DNA of 35,363 bases from NCBI GenBank assembly GCA_964629825.1, contig CAZVUW010000022.1:1-35363 (forward strand). Direction: 5' to 3'. Below the pieces are notes generated by a model. It saw nothing but the letters and a program-made list of their open reading frames with translations, did not search any database and was not told the origin of the DNA. Shown here one piece after another: positions 14,930 to 23,278 of this stretch (its first letter is position 1; each line of letters opens with the position of its first letter). Source of the stretch: CAZVUW01 sp964629825 (GTDB taxonomy: Bacteria; Actinomycetota; Nitriliruptoria; Euzebyales; Egibacteraceae). Made by a program: the position numbers and the translations under genes.

Positions 14930-15328
14930 GTGGACCCCGATCGCCACGGACGCTCAGCGCGGACGCCACCGGACCCCCGGCGGCGCCCGGAGGCCGGCTT
15001 CCGCCTGCGCACGGCCGCGCGCTTCCGCCAGCTGACGGCCGACGTCCTCGCCACCCTCCCCGACGCGGTCAGGGCGGCGCTGCGCGGCGCCGAGGTGCGC
15101 CACCTCGACGTCCCACCGTCGGGAGCCGTCTCCGACGGGCTGGTGCCGCTGGTGCGGCTGAAGACACAGGGCACCCGGATCGCCGTGGTGGAGGTGTACC
15201 GCCGCCCCCTGGAGCTGCGCGCCGCCTCGGCAGCCGACCTCGCCGACCTGCTGCGGCTCGCCCTGGCGCGCGAGGTCGCCGACGCGCTCGGCCTCGACCT
15301 GGGCGAGGGCTGGGACGAGGACTACTGA
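14930..15328 (+). CDS. Metallopeptidase-family (zincin-like) protein lacking the HExxH motif
   Basis: A 132-residue protein in the place usually held by the small metallopeptidase next to DUF3499. The family layout is recognisable: an N-terminal helix FRQLTADVLATLPDAVRAAL, a beta segment, VEVYRRPLELRAAS (compare the family's YRRP), then the helix that should carry HExxHHFG. Here it reads AREVADALGLDLGEGWDEDY: both zinc-binding histidines are replaced (R114 and D118) and only E115 remains. It also starts with an Arg/Pro-rich tail. It is probably inactive as a protease; a structural or binding role is possible. The GTG at 14930 is supported by TAGGAT 9 nt upstream. The 3' end overlaps the converging DUF5719 gene by 7 bp. 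Confidence 0.7.
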   Translation: MDPDRHGRSARTPPDPRRRPEAGFRLRTAARFRQLTADVLATLPDAVRAALRGAEVRHLDVPPSGAVSDGLVPLVRLKTQGTRIAVVEVYRRPLELRAASAADLADLLRLALAREVADALGLDLGEGWDEDY

Positions 15329-16950
15329 CCGGCGCCGTCGTCCGCGGTCGGCTCCTCGGTGGTCGTCACGGTCGGCTCCTCGCTGGCCGTCGCGGTGGGC
15401 GCGGCGGTGGCGGCAGCCGCCGGGTCGGCGGTGCCCAGCTCCGCTGGGCGGGTCGAAAGCCGCGCATCGCGCCGCACCGCGGGACGGATCCCGGGGCCCT
15501 CCCACGCCCGCGTGGCGACCGCGCCGAGGGTGAAGTAGCGCAGGTCGCCGCCTGAGGCCTGGAGCCGCAGGTCGACCGCGACCGGGTCCTCCGAGTCCAC
15601 GACGACCGGCAGGTAGTCCTCGCCGAGCTCCTCCAGCTCGAGGGCCGTCTGCTCGTTGGGCTGGAGCTGCAGCTCCGCCCACTCCGGGGGCGTGCTCTCG
15701 CCCGCGTCGACGGAGACCGTGACCGGCTCTGCGCCGGGGTTGTATAGGAACAGCCGGCCGCGGTGCGTCCGCAGCGGCGCGAGCGTCACCCAGCGCTGCG
15801 CCGGCACCACGCCGGTTGAGGCCGCGACGTCCTCCGACCCGGCCGAGGCGCGGATCGACGTCAGCCGCGAGGCCACGACCGGCAGCTCGTTCACCGACGT
15901 CGCGCTGACGCCGTGCTCGGTCGAGGCCGACGCACCGGAGATGTCGACGCGCACCACGCCTCCGGCGGGGACGGACACCTCGCTGAGCAGCAGCGGGCTG
16001 TCGGGCATCGGGTTGCTGACCCTGACCTCGACCGCGGCCTCGCGATCGTTGGGGTTGTACAGGCTCAGCCACGAGCCGGAGCCCTCGTCGGAGCGCGCGA
16101 ACGCGAACGCCCAGCCGAGCGCGGGCTGCGTGCCGGTGATCACGTCGCGGCCGGTCGGACCGGGCTGGTTGGCGGTGGGCGCCAGCGCGACGGTGCCCTG
16201 CGTGACCAGGCGCCCGGTGAGCGTCTCGACCGTCACGGCCAGATCGGGCTGCTCGGGCTCGAACTCGTTCAGCGTCAGCACCGTCGTCCCCCGGGCGGGC
16301 ACGAGGATGTTGTCGGTCAGCACGCGCGCCACCGGGCCGGTCGGAGTGCCGAAGACCACCCGCGCCACGGCGTCCACGCCGAACGGGTTGTAGAGGTGCA
16401 GTTGGGAGGTGGACTGGGCGGTGGTCTCGAAGCCGGTGAGGTGCGTGACGGGCACGGGCGCGACCTCGCAGGGCGCACCGGCGTGGTGGGTGCCCTCAAG
16501 CCGCCAGGTGGCGACCACCGGGCCGCCGGACCAGCGGATCGTGGTCGCGAAGGCGGCCTGCCCGTCGGACAGAACCAGCTCGTAGGGCTGGTCCGGTGCG
16601 ACCGTGGCCGTCTCAATGCTGGACTCGTCGCCGCGGTGGCGCTCGACCGACAGCGTGGCCGGCTCGGCGCCGACGGCGGCGACCGTCAGCACGGCGGTGT
16701 CCTCGGCCGAGCCCGTGACCGGGCAGTACCAGGCGCCCGAGGTCGGCGGGTCGACCGCGACGGGCTCTGCGGCAGGCGTGGCGGGCGGCTCGACCAGCAC
16801 CTCGGCCGCGACGGCGCCGGCAAGGGCCAGCACGACGACGACCAGCAGGGCGATCGCCCCGGCACGGCGCTGACGGGGGGCCGCAGCCGCGGGCTGCCCC
16901 CGCCGGCGACGGCGCGGGGCCGGCGCGGGGTTGGGGGTGCGGCGGCTCAT
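15322..16950 (-). CDS. DUF5719 family exported protein
   Basis: A 542-residue membrane-anchored extracytoplasmic protein. Residues 1-28 are cytosolic and very basic (APRRRRRGQPAAA), followed by one membrane helix (about 30-50, GAIALLVVVVLALAGAVAAEV). The outer part holds repeated beta-sandwich units with a recurring LYNP motif (LHLYNPFGVDA, LSLYNPNDREA, LFLYNPGAEP) about 120 residues apart. It ends in a low-complexity Thr/Glu/Ala tail. The role is unknown; it is conserved next to the large glycosyltransferase gene and is probably an envelope biogenesis partner. Its ATG overlaps the TGA of that gene (ATGA at 16947-16950). Confidence 0.85.
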   Translation of the reverse strand: MSRRTPNPAPAPRRRRRGQPAAAAPRQRRAGAIALLVVVVLALAGAVAAEVLVEPPATPAAEPVAVDPPTSGAWYCPVTGSAEDTAVLTVAAVGAEPATLSVERHRGDESSIETATVAPDQPYELVLSDGQAAFATTIRWSGGPVVATWRLEGTHHAGAPCEVAPVPVTHLTGFETTAQSTSQLHLYNPFGVDAVARVVFGTPTGPVARVLTDNILVPARGTTVLTLNEFEPEQPDLAVTVETLTGRLVTQGTVALAPTANQPGPTGRDVITGTQPALGWAFAFARSDEGSGSWLSLYNPNDREAAVEVRVSNPMPDSPLLLSEVSVPAGGVVRVDISGASASTEHGVSATSVNELPVVASRLTSIRASAGSEDVAASTGVVPAQRWVTLAPLRTHRGRLFLYNPGAEPVTVSVDAGESTPPEWAELQLQPNEQTALELEELGEDYLPVVVDSEDPVAVDLRLQASGGDLRYFTLGAVATRAWEGPGIRPAVRRDARLSTRPAELGTADPAAAATAAPTATASEEPTVTTTEEPTADDGAGQ

Positions 16951-19900
16951 GGCTGGTCTCCCGGGACGGGCGCGGGCGACGGCGCGGTGCCGACGATCCC
17001 GCCGGGCGGGGTCTCGTCGGCCTCGACCAGCGAGCTCGGCAGCTCGGCGCCCGCGGCGGCCGCGCGGCGCTGGCGGCTCCCGGGCGGGCGCAGGGCCAGC
17101 GAGAGGATGCCGAGGGCGAGCACCAGCTGCGCCACGACGACGGCCAGGCGCACCCAGCCGCCCTCCACGGACACGGTGACCTGCTCGGCGCCGGGCTCGA
17201 CCCGGAAGGCCTCGAGCCCGTGCAGCGGCACGCCCTCCAGCGCGCGGCCGTCGGCGCTCGCGTGCCAGCGTCCGTCCGCGCCCTCGGACACGACCAGCAG
17301 TCCCCCGTCGGGCTGGCCGACGGGCCCGCTGTAGCGCCCCCTGGCCACGCGCTGCAGACCCTGCTCCTCCAGACCGGAGATGTCACCGGGGTCGTCGATC
17401 GCCTCCAGCGCCTCGGCCGGGCCGGGCGGAAGGACCACGGCCCGCGGAAGCCAGGAGCGTGTGCGCCAGACGTGGACCTCGCCGGCCGGGAGGGGCTCGA
17501 GGCCGGGCTGGCGGTTGATGGCGGCCACGAGGTCAGGCATGGCGCCGCCCTCGGGGATCACCAGGTAGCGCACGTTGGCCAGCCCGAGGTCTACGCCGCC
17601 CGAGGGGTCCACGCCGCCGACCACTGCCCCCAGCGCCTCGTCCAGCAGCGCCGTCAGCTCGCGGTCCGGGATCGTGCCGAACGAGACCATCGCGGGGCCC
17701 TCGGCCTCGGTGACGTCCCAGCGCACGATGCCCTCCGACTGGCGGAGCTGCACCACCCGGTACGGGCCGACGCGCTGGGTGTCTGCGGAGACGAACGCCG
17801 GCAGCAGCTCGGGATCACGGCGCAGGCCGTCGAACGGGCCGGTCGCGATCCGGGCGACGCCGCCCAGCAGCCCGACGAGCAGGACGGCCGACACGACGAC
17901 GGTGGCGAGCTGGCGCAGCCCGAAGGCGTAGGCCCCGAGGCTGTCCGCCAGCCAGCGCGCGGCCAGGATGCCGAGACCGGCCTTCGCCAGCACGCCGGGC
18001 AGAAGCAGCGCGGGGGCCCACAGGCCGATCACCGGGTAGGCGGCGGCCGCCCACGCCGCGATGGCGGCCGCGGTCCAGACGGCGAGCAGCGCCGCCACGG
18101 CCAGCGGACGCGCCCGCAGGCCGAGCAGCAGCGCGGCGGCGACCACGGCGGCCGAGGTGGCGGTGACCAGCCAGCCGGAGGTGAACATGCCGTCGCTCAG
18201 CAGCTGCGGCGCCAGCCCGAGGGCGCGCCACAGCGGCAGGTCGACGCGGGCGGCGGGCGGCACGACCTCGGCCCACCCGCCGGTGGCGAGCTCGTACAGC
18301 CACGGGCTCAGCACGGCTAGCGCCAGCAGCCCGGCGAGGACCAGGCGGCCCGCGCGCCGCCCGACGCGCAGCAGCGCGAGCACCACCAGCCCGATGTAGA
18401 GGACGCCGAGCAGCGGCAGCAGTGCGGGGGCCATGGCCGCGGCGACCACCAGCCCCAGGCTGAGCAGGGCGGTGGAGCGCCAGGCCGTGCGGCTGTCGTT
18501 GCGCGGGTCGGCCGCGCTGAGACCGACCAGCAGCAGCCCCGGCAGCAGCGTCGCCACGACCATCACCCCGAGGCGGCCCGCCGAGATCGCGCCGAGCAGC
18601 ACCGGGGAGATGGCGTACAGGGTTGCGCCGAGCACCCGCGGGCCCGGCCGGACCGTGACCAGCCGGCCGGCGCGCAGGGCCAGCAGCCACGCCAGCGGCA
18701 GGAGCCCCAGCACCACCAGCCGCTGCGCCAGCCAGGGGCTGCCGAAGCCGAGCAGGGAGACCAGGCCCAACAGCGCCTGACCCGGCGAGGCGAACGAGTC
18801 GGAGGCCAGGGGGTCGCCGTTGGCGGGGCTGACGTAGGCGCGGAAGAACTCGCGCGCCTGCTCCGGCCAGGGGGCGATCTCGCCGCCGACGATCGGCCCG
18901 GCGCCGAGCAGGTTGGCTGCCCCCGCGAGATACAGGATCAGCAGCAGGCTGCCGACCACCGCCGCGGGATGGTCGCGGACCGTGCGCAGCAGCGACCGCT
19001 CCTCGGGCCCGAGCCCGCGCCCGTCGCCCTCGTCCATGAGGGCCCTGGTGCTGCCCCCGGCGAGCCAGGACGCGAACGCCTCCCCATAGGTGCGGAGGCG
19101 CGGGAGCCCGCGTGCGAACAGGCCGATGATCTCGGTGTCCGAGCGCTGCCTGCGCCGCTGCACCTGGCGGCGCCGCCGCAGCGTCCGCGGGAGCTGACCG
19201 ACGTTCCAGGCGTAGGCGCGGACGGTCGCCATGGCGTCGCCGAAGCGTCGCGTCCCCAGGAACGCGATGACCTTTATCACGCCGACCAGCCCGACGACCG
19301 GCGCGACCCACAGCAGCCGGGACAGGCCGTAGTTCTTCAGCAGCGTCGCCAGGGTGTGGCGCTCGGCGAGGTAGCGGGCCTCGGAGCCCTGCCCGAGCCG
19401 ACGCCCCTGCCGGCTGGCCGCGGCCAGGTGGAAGCCGACCGCAGCGGGCACGACCTCGACGCGCTCGCCGGCCAGCCAGGCGCGCCAGCAGAAGTCGAGG
19501 TCGTCGCGGAAGGCCGGGAAGCGGACGTCGAACGCGCCGACGCGACGGAGGACGTCGCGGCGCACGAGCATCCCGGCGGTCGAGACGTACAGCACCGACC
19601 GCTGCGTGTCGTGCTGGCCCTGGTCGATCTCCCCAGCCTCGAGGCGCGATTCGGAGCGGCCCAGGCGGTCGATCGTCAGGCCGACCTCCTGCAGGACGCG
19701 CTCGTCGCCCCACTCGCGCAGCTTGGGTCCGACGATCCCGACGGTCTCATCCTGCTGGAGCGCCGCGACCATCGCGATCAGGGCGTTGGGGTGCAGCAGC
19801 AGGTCGTCGTGCAGGAGCAGCAGCAGATCGGCCCGATCCGCGGCCTCGAAGCTGCCGACGGCCGCGGACACGGCCCGCCCGAAGCCGACGTTCTCCGGCA

Positions 19901-20108
19901 GGGTCAGGATGCGGCTGGGGTGAAGGCGCTCGGCGAGGATCCGCCCGCTGCCGTCGGTGCTGGCGTTGTCGACCGCGACGAGGTCCAGCTTGGGGTAGCG
20001 CAGACGGGCGAGCGTCGACAGGACTGAGGGCAGCCACTGCGCGCCGTCGTGCACGACGAGGACCGCGCAGACGCGCGGTAGATCGGGCTGCTCTGAGGGA
20101 CTGGCCAT
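16947..20108 (-). CDS. GT2 glycosyltransferase fused to a large polytopic membrane domain
   Basis: A 1053-residue protein. The N-terminal GT2 domain (about 10-250) has CAVLVVHDGAQWLPSVL, VAVDNASTDGSG, ENVGFGRAV, the metal-site segment LLLLHDDLLL and FRDDLDFCWRAWLAGE. A membrane helix follows at about 270-290, then a basic cytosolic stretch (LRRRRQVQRRRQRS, about 310-330), then a dozen or so hydrophobic helices from about 385 to 770, an extracytoplasmic part (about 775-985), one last helix and a cytosolic tail. This layout is typical of the actinobacterial gene upstream of DUF5719 and downstream of whiB. Acceptor and donor are unknown. The ATG at 20108 has no good Shine-Dalgarno; TAGGAT at 20193-20198 is a possible -10. 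Confidence 0.88.
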   Translation of the reverse strand: MASPSEQPDLPRVCAVLVVHDGAQWLPSVLSTLARLRYPKLDLVAVDNASTDGSGRILAERLHPSRILTLPENVGFGRAVSAAVGSFEAADRADLLLLLHDDLLLHPNALIAMVAALQQDETVGIVGPKLREWGDERVLQEVGLTIDRLGRSESRLEAGEIDQGQHDTQRSVLYVSTAGMLVRRDVLRRVGAFDVRFPAFRDDLDFCWRAWLAGERVEVVPAAVGFHLAAASRQGRRLGQGSEARYLAERHTLATLLKNYGLSRLLWVAPVVGLVGVIKVIAFLGTRRFGDAMATVRAYAWNVGQLPRTLRRRRQVQRRRQRSDTEIIGLFARGLPRLRTYGEAFASWLAGGSTRALMDEGDGRGLGPEERSLLRTVRDHPAAVVGSLLLILYLAGAANLLGAGPIVGGEIAPWPEQAREFFRAYVSPANGDPLASDSFASPGQALLGLVSLLGFGSPWLAQRLVVLGLLPLAWLLALRAGRLVTVRPGPRVLGATLYAISPVLLGAISAGRLGVMVVATLLPGLLLVGLSAADPRNDSRTAWRSTALLSLGLVVAAAMAPALLPLLGVLYIGLVVLALLRVGRRAGRLVLAGLLALAVLSPWLYELATGGWAEVVPPAARVDLPLWRALGLAPQLLSDGMFTSGWLVTATSAAVVAAALLLGLRARPLAVAALLAVWTAAAIAAWAAAAYPVIGLWAPALLLPGVLAKAGLGILAARWLADSLGAYAFGLRQLATVVVSAVLLVGLLGGVARIATGPFDGLRRDPELLPAFVSADTQRVGPYRVVQLRQSEGIVRWDVTEAEGPAMVSFGTIPDRELTALLDEALGAVVGGVDPSGGVDLGLANVRYLVIPEGGAMPDLVAAINRQPGLEPLPAGEVHVWRTRSWLPRAVVLPPGPAEALEAIDDPGDISGLEEQGLQRVARGRYSGPVGQPDGGLLVVSEGADGRWHASADGRALEGVPLHGLEAFRVEPGAEQVTVSVEGGWVRLAVVVAQLVLALGILSLALRPPGSRQRRAAAAGAELPSSLVEADETPPGGIVGTAPSPAPVPGDQP

Positions 20109-20225
20109 GGGCGCCGGAGGACCTGACAGGGAGGGGAGAGCCGGCGTCCCGCAGGAGCCGCCGACATCGCCGACAGGGGGAATCCTGCGCCGATCCTAGC
20201 CTGCTGGACCCCCGGCCCGGGTTGT

Positions 20226-20242
20226 GCAGACGGCCGGTCTGC
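20226..20242 (-). terminator. Small hairpin overlapping the whiB stop
   Basis: GCAGAC-cggcc-GTCTGC on the minus strand gives a 6-bp stem directly after the whiB stop codon, without a U-tract. A weak terminator candidate. Confidence 0.3.
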
Positions 20243-20484
20243 TAGGACGCGAGGCGCTTGAGCCGCCGGCGCTCGCGCTCGCTGAGGCCGCCCCAGATGC
20301 CGAAGTGCTCATCGTTCTCGAGCGCGTACTCGAGGCACGGCTCGCGCACCTCGCACTCCGAGCAGATGCGCTTCGCCTCCCTGGTCGATCCACCCTTCTC
20401 GGGGAAGAACGTGTCGGGCTCGGCCTGCAGGCAGCGGGCCTTCGTCGCCCAGGGCCGCGACTCGAACGGCAAGTTCCCCTGCAT
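20242..20484 (-). CDS. WhiB-family iron-sulfur transcription regulator
   Basis: An 80-residue WhiB-like protein that binds a [4Fe-4S] cluster and works with sigma factors to control transcription, often of division and development. Cluster ligands are C18, C41, C44 and C50 (C-x22-C-x2-C-x5-C). The turn motif FGIWGGLS is at 61-68, followed by a basic helix ERERRRLKRLAS. Its place next to the large GT2/DUF5719 block suggests the WhiB2 (WhmD) group. The ATG at 20484 has GGAGGAGG 5 nt upstream. An 80-nt leader and an A+T-rich palindromic region with a candidate promoter lie upstream. Confidence 0.95.
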   Translation of the reverse strand: MQGNLPFESRPWATKARCLQAEPDTFFPEKGGSTREAKRICSECEVREPCLEYALENDEHFGIWGGLSERERRRLKRLAS

Positions 20485-20551
20485 TGTTGCCTCCTCCACC
20501 GCCCGCCAGGATCGGCGGGGCGCGTCTCGGACGGCGTATGACCGACCTGTG

Positions 20552-20595
20552 ATTACAAGTTTGTAATTCAATTACCACGTCGGGTCGGCAGTCAA
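20552..20595 (-). promoter_or_regulatory. whiB promoter region with overlapping palindromes
   Basis: In a very GC-rich window this spot is A+T-rich. ATTACAAGTTTGTAAT (20552-20567) is a perfect 7+2+7 palindrome. It overlaps a second dyad, GTAATT-C-AATTAC (20563-20575). On the minus strand TTGACT (20590-20595) is a good -35, and TTGAAT (20566-20571) is a -10 at 18-nt spacing, falling inside the dyads. The arrangement looks like an operator over the -10 box. Confidence 0.6.
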
Positions 20596-20686
20596 CCCGA
20601 ACTTTTCGGATTGCCTGTGGACGACGGCGCGGCAGGGCCGGCCGCAGGGGCCTTCGGAGTGGGCTGGAGGAGCGGAGTCGCTCGCG

Positions 20687-22204
20687 TCAGCCTTCGGCGC
20701 CGGGGCCGCCGTGCTGCTCGGGGAGGCTCCCAGGCGGCTGGGGCGCGCCGGGCAGGTAGCGCAGCAGGTCGCGCGCGGCGAGGTCGCGGAAGCGGTCCGC
20801 GTCGCGGCGGTCCCGGGCGCGGTCGCGCGCCTCGGCGGCCTGGTTGGCCAGCCGGCGCGCATCCTTGCGCGGCATCTCCTCGGCCAGCTCGTCGAGCAGG
20901 TCGATCAGGAGCTGCATGCGGTCGCGCTCCAGGGCCTGGTCGCGTGCGCGGAGGTAGTCGACCAGGTCGCTGCGCAGCTCGTCGACGGCCGCGTTCGAGG
21001 CGGCGACCTGCTGTGCGGTGTCCGACAGCCGGGCGACGGCCGCCGCCAGCTCGTCGCGAACCCGACCGGCCTCCTCGGCCGCAACGGCGCGGGCCTCCTC
21101 GGTGGCGCGCTGGACCGCGTCGGCGATGCGCTGCTCGACCCCGCCGAGCACGCCGTCCACCTCCTGGCGCAGCTCGCGGAGCGCGGCGTCCACGTCGGCG
21201 CGGATGGCCGACTGGAGCTCGGCCGCGGCGTCCTGGGCGCGGGCGGTGCGGGCCTCGTCCTCGGCGCGGGCGGCCTCGAGGTGGTCGGTGAAGGCGGTCA
21301 GCGTGGCCGTCGCCTGGTCCGTCGCGGCGCGGACGCCGTCGACGGCCTCGGCCAGGCGCCCGTGCTCGGTCTGGGCGCTCTGCTCGAAGGTGGTCCGCAC
21401 CTCCTCGGCCGAGGCCTGCACGGTCGGGCCGAAGGACTCGATCAGCTGCCGCGCCTGGGCTAGCGCGTCCTCCAGCGCGGCGGTCAGCTCGTCGCGCAGG
21501 CGGGCGGTGCCCTCGTCGACCGCACGGGTCGTCTCGTCCATCCGCGCGGACAGGTCGGCGCCGACCGCCTCGGCCGCGGTCCGAAGGGACTCAGCCGCAT
21601 CTCGGCTGGTCGAGTCGAGGCGCCCGGCCGCGTCGGTCAGCGCGCTCAGGCCCTCGTCCTGGCGCGCCGCGGTGAGGTCGAGCACGGTCCGCAGCTGCTC
21701 GGCGGTGGCCTCGACCTGGCCGCTCATGCCGCGCTGCGTGTCGGCGATGCGCTGGGCCTCTGCCAGGAGCTGCTCCTGGGCCGTCTGCAGCAGCTCCGAG
21801 GCCGCGCGGTCGTGGCGGACCAGCGTCTGCCGCACCTCGGACAGGGTGGCGCCGACGGTGGTGAGCCGCTCCCCCAGCTCCCGCAGCTGGGATCGGATCT
21901 GCTCGCGCGCGCCCTGGAGGTCGAGCAGACCCTCCTCCACCGCGCGCATGCGGTCGCCGAGGGCCGCGTCGCGCTCCTCTCCGCCGAGGGCGGTGGCCTG
22001 GACGCGGTCGTCGAGGGCGGCGAGGTGACCGCCGAGATCGGCGAGGGAGGCCTGGAGCGCCGCCACGGTGTCCGCGAGCTCGCGCTGCTCGGCGGCGCGC
22101 TCGGACAGCGCCCTGGCGACGACCGCCAGCGGGTTGGAGCCGCCTGGGTCAGCGCTCGCCTCGGAAGTGCCCTGGGGCGGGGTGCTGGTTGGGTCGCTGC
22201 TCAC
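20687..22204 (-). CDS. Long coiled-coil protein of unknown function
   Basis: A 505-residue soluble protein with no recognisable catalytic domain. Residues 1-30 are Ser/Pro-rich. Residues about 30-420 are nearly continuous heptad-like Ala/Leu/Glu/Arg sequence (for example LADTVAALQASLADLGGHLA, GLSALTDAAGRLDSTSRDAA), predicting long coiled coils. A basic and acidic C-terminal helix region follows (RARDQALERDRMQLLIDLLDEL, DARRLANQAAEARDRARDRR) and the end is Gly/Pro-rich. The GTG at 22204 has GAGGAG 4 nt upstream and overlaps the TGA of the preceding GT2 gene, so the two are coupled. The context is an ABC glycan exporter, so a scaffold or a molecular-ruler role is conceivable, but nothing in the sequence proves it. 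Confidence 0.8.
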   Translation of the reverse strand: MSSDPTSTPPQGTSEASADPGGSNPLAVVARALSERAAEQRELADTVAALQASLADLGGHLAALDDRVQATALGGEERDAALGDRMRAVEEGLLDLQGAREQIRSQLRELGERLTTVGATLSEVRQTLVRHDRAASELLQTAQEQLLAEAQRIADTQRGMSGQVEATAEQLRTVLDLTAARQDEGLSALTDAAGRLDSTSRDAAESLRTAAEAVGADLSARMDETTRAVDEGTARLRDELTAALEDALAQARQLIESFGPTVQASAEEVRTTFEQSAQTEHGRLAEAVDGVRAATDQATATLTAFTDHLEAARAEDEARTARAQDAAAELQSAIRADVDAALRELRQEVDGVLGGVEQRIADAVQRATEEARAVAAEEAGRVRDELAAAVARLSDTAQQVAASNAAVDELRSDLVDYLRARDQALERDRMQLLIDLLDELAEEMPRKDARRLANQAAEARDRARDRRDADRFRDLAARDLLRYLPGAPQPPGSLPEQHGGPGAEG

Positions 22205-23265
22205 GGCTCTCCTCGGGTCGGCTCGCCTGCGGATTCTAGATGGGCCCGTCCGGAGCGCTCGCTGCGCACGCGCCGCCACCAGGTCGCGACCCACGCCCGG
22301 TAGTCGAACGGCTCGAACCAGCGCTCCACGACCGCGGCGGGCGGGACGCTGGCGCGCGCCTGGATGAGGCGGCGCTTGGCCAGCGCGCCGCGCAGGCGGC
22401 GCAGGTCGGGCAGGGAGCGCAGGAAGGCGCTCGGCACGGTCAGCGCGAGCTCGCCGGCCTTCAGCAGGCTGGTGGCCGCCACGCCCGGCAGCGCGCGTGC
22501 CAGGCTCCCGGGGTCGTCGTTCTTGGCGATCACCAGGAAGCGGTTGACGAAGTTCAGCCGCTCGACCGTGGCGCTGCGGCGCGGGCCGGCGCCGCCGCGC
22601 TCGTGCCAGCCCTGGGCGGCGGGCTCGTACCAGCAGCGCCAGCCGCGCAGCGCCAGGCGCCAGTCCAGGTCGACGTCCTCCCAGTAGGCGAACAGGTCCT
22701 CGTCGAAGACCTCGCCCTCGACCGCCACGTCCTGCAGAGCGGCCAGGCGGTACAGCGCCACGGCGCCTGACACGCCGAAGACGAGCCCCGGCTGGTCGTA
22801 GCGGCCGTCGTCGACGGTGCCCTCGCCGCGGTTGCGGAACAGGCGGGTCCGGAAGGCCAGGTGGCCCGTGGTGTCGAGGATGGGCTCGCCGCGCGGTCCG
22901 GTCGTCGTCCGCAGCAGCTTGCCCTGCACGCTGGAGCGGAGCGGGTCGGCCGCCAGCGCGGCCGCCGCCGTGGCGACGTAGTCGTCGCGCAGGCGGACGT
23001 CGAAGTTGCACAGGAGCAGGGCGTCGCTGCCGTTGTCGGCGGCCAGGGCGACCCCCTGGTTCGCGGCGCCCGCGAAGCCCCGGTTGACGGGGTTGCGGAC
23101 GACCTCCACGCCGTGGCTGCGCGCCCGCTCGGCGCTGCCGTCGCTGCTGGCGTTGTCGACCACGGCGACGTGCAGGTCGACGTCGCGCTGCGCGGTCAGG
23201 GACCGCAGAGCGCTGTCGAGCTGCGCGCCGGAGTTCCAGCTCACGACGCAGGCGGTGACCTTCAC
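22201..23265 (-). CDS. GT2-family glycosyltransferase
   Basis: A 354-residue transferase with an N-terminal GT-A fold: TACVVSWNSGAQLDSALRSL, VAVVDNASSDGSAERA, NRGFAGAANQGVALA, the metal-site region LLLCNFDVRLRDDYV, SGAVALYRLAAL and DEDLFAYWEDVDLDWRLALRG. This is the pattern of rhamnosyltransferase-like GT2 enzymes for surface glycans. The C-terminal part (about 240-354) is basic. It starts at GTG 23265, 13 nt after the ABC permease gene, and overlaps the coiled-coil gene by 4 bp, so permease, GT2 and coiled-coil probably form one operon. Donor sugar is unknown. Confidence 0.92.
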   Translation of the reverse strand: MKVTACVVSWNSGAQLDSALRSLTAQRDVDLHVAVVDNASSDGSAERARSHGVEVVRNPVNRGFAGAANQGVALAADNGSDALLLCNFDVRLRDDYVATAAAALAADPLRSSVQGKLLRTTTGPRGEPILDTTGHLAFRTRLFRNRGEGTVDDGRYDQPGLVFGVSGAVALYRLAALQDVAVEGEVFDEDLFAYWEDVDLDWRLALRGWRCWYEPAAQGWHERGGAGPRRSATVERLNFVNRFLVIAKNDDPGSLARALPGVAATSLLKAGELALTVPSAFLRSLPDLRRLRGALAKRRLIQARASVPPAAVVERWFEPFDYRAWVATWWRRVRSERSGRAHLESAGEPTRGEP

Positions 23266-23278
23266 GCCCGCGGCACCC

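Noticed and set aside
20641..20686. Another copy of the 39-bp repeat, suggested by AGTCGCTCGCGTC near 20675
   Set aside because: Only about 12 of 13 bases match and the rest of the unit is absent; chance similarity in GC-rich sequence.
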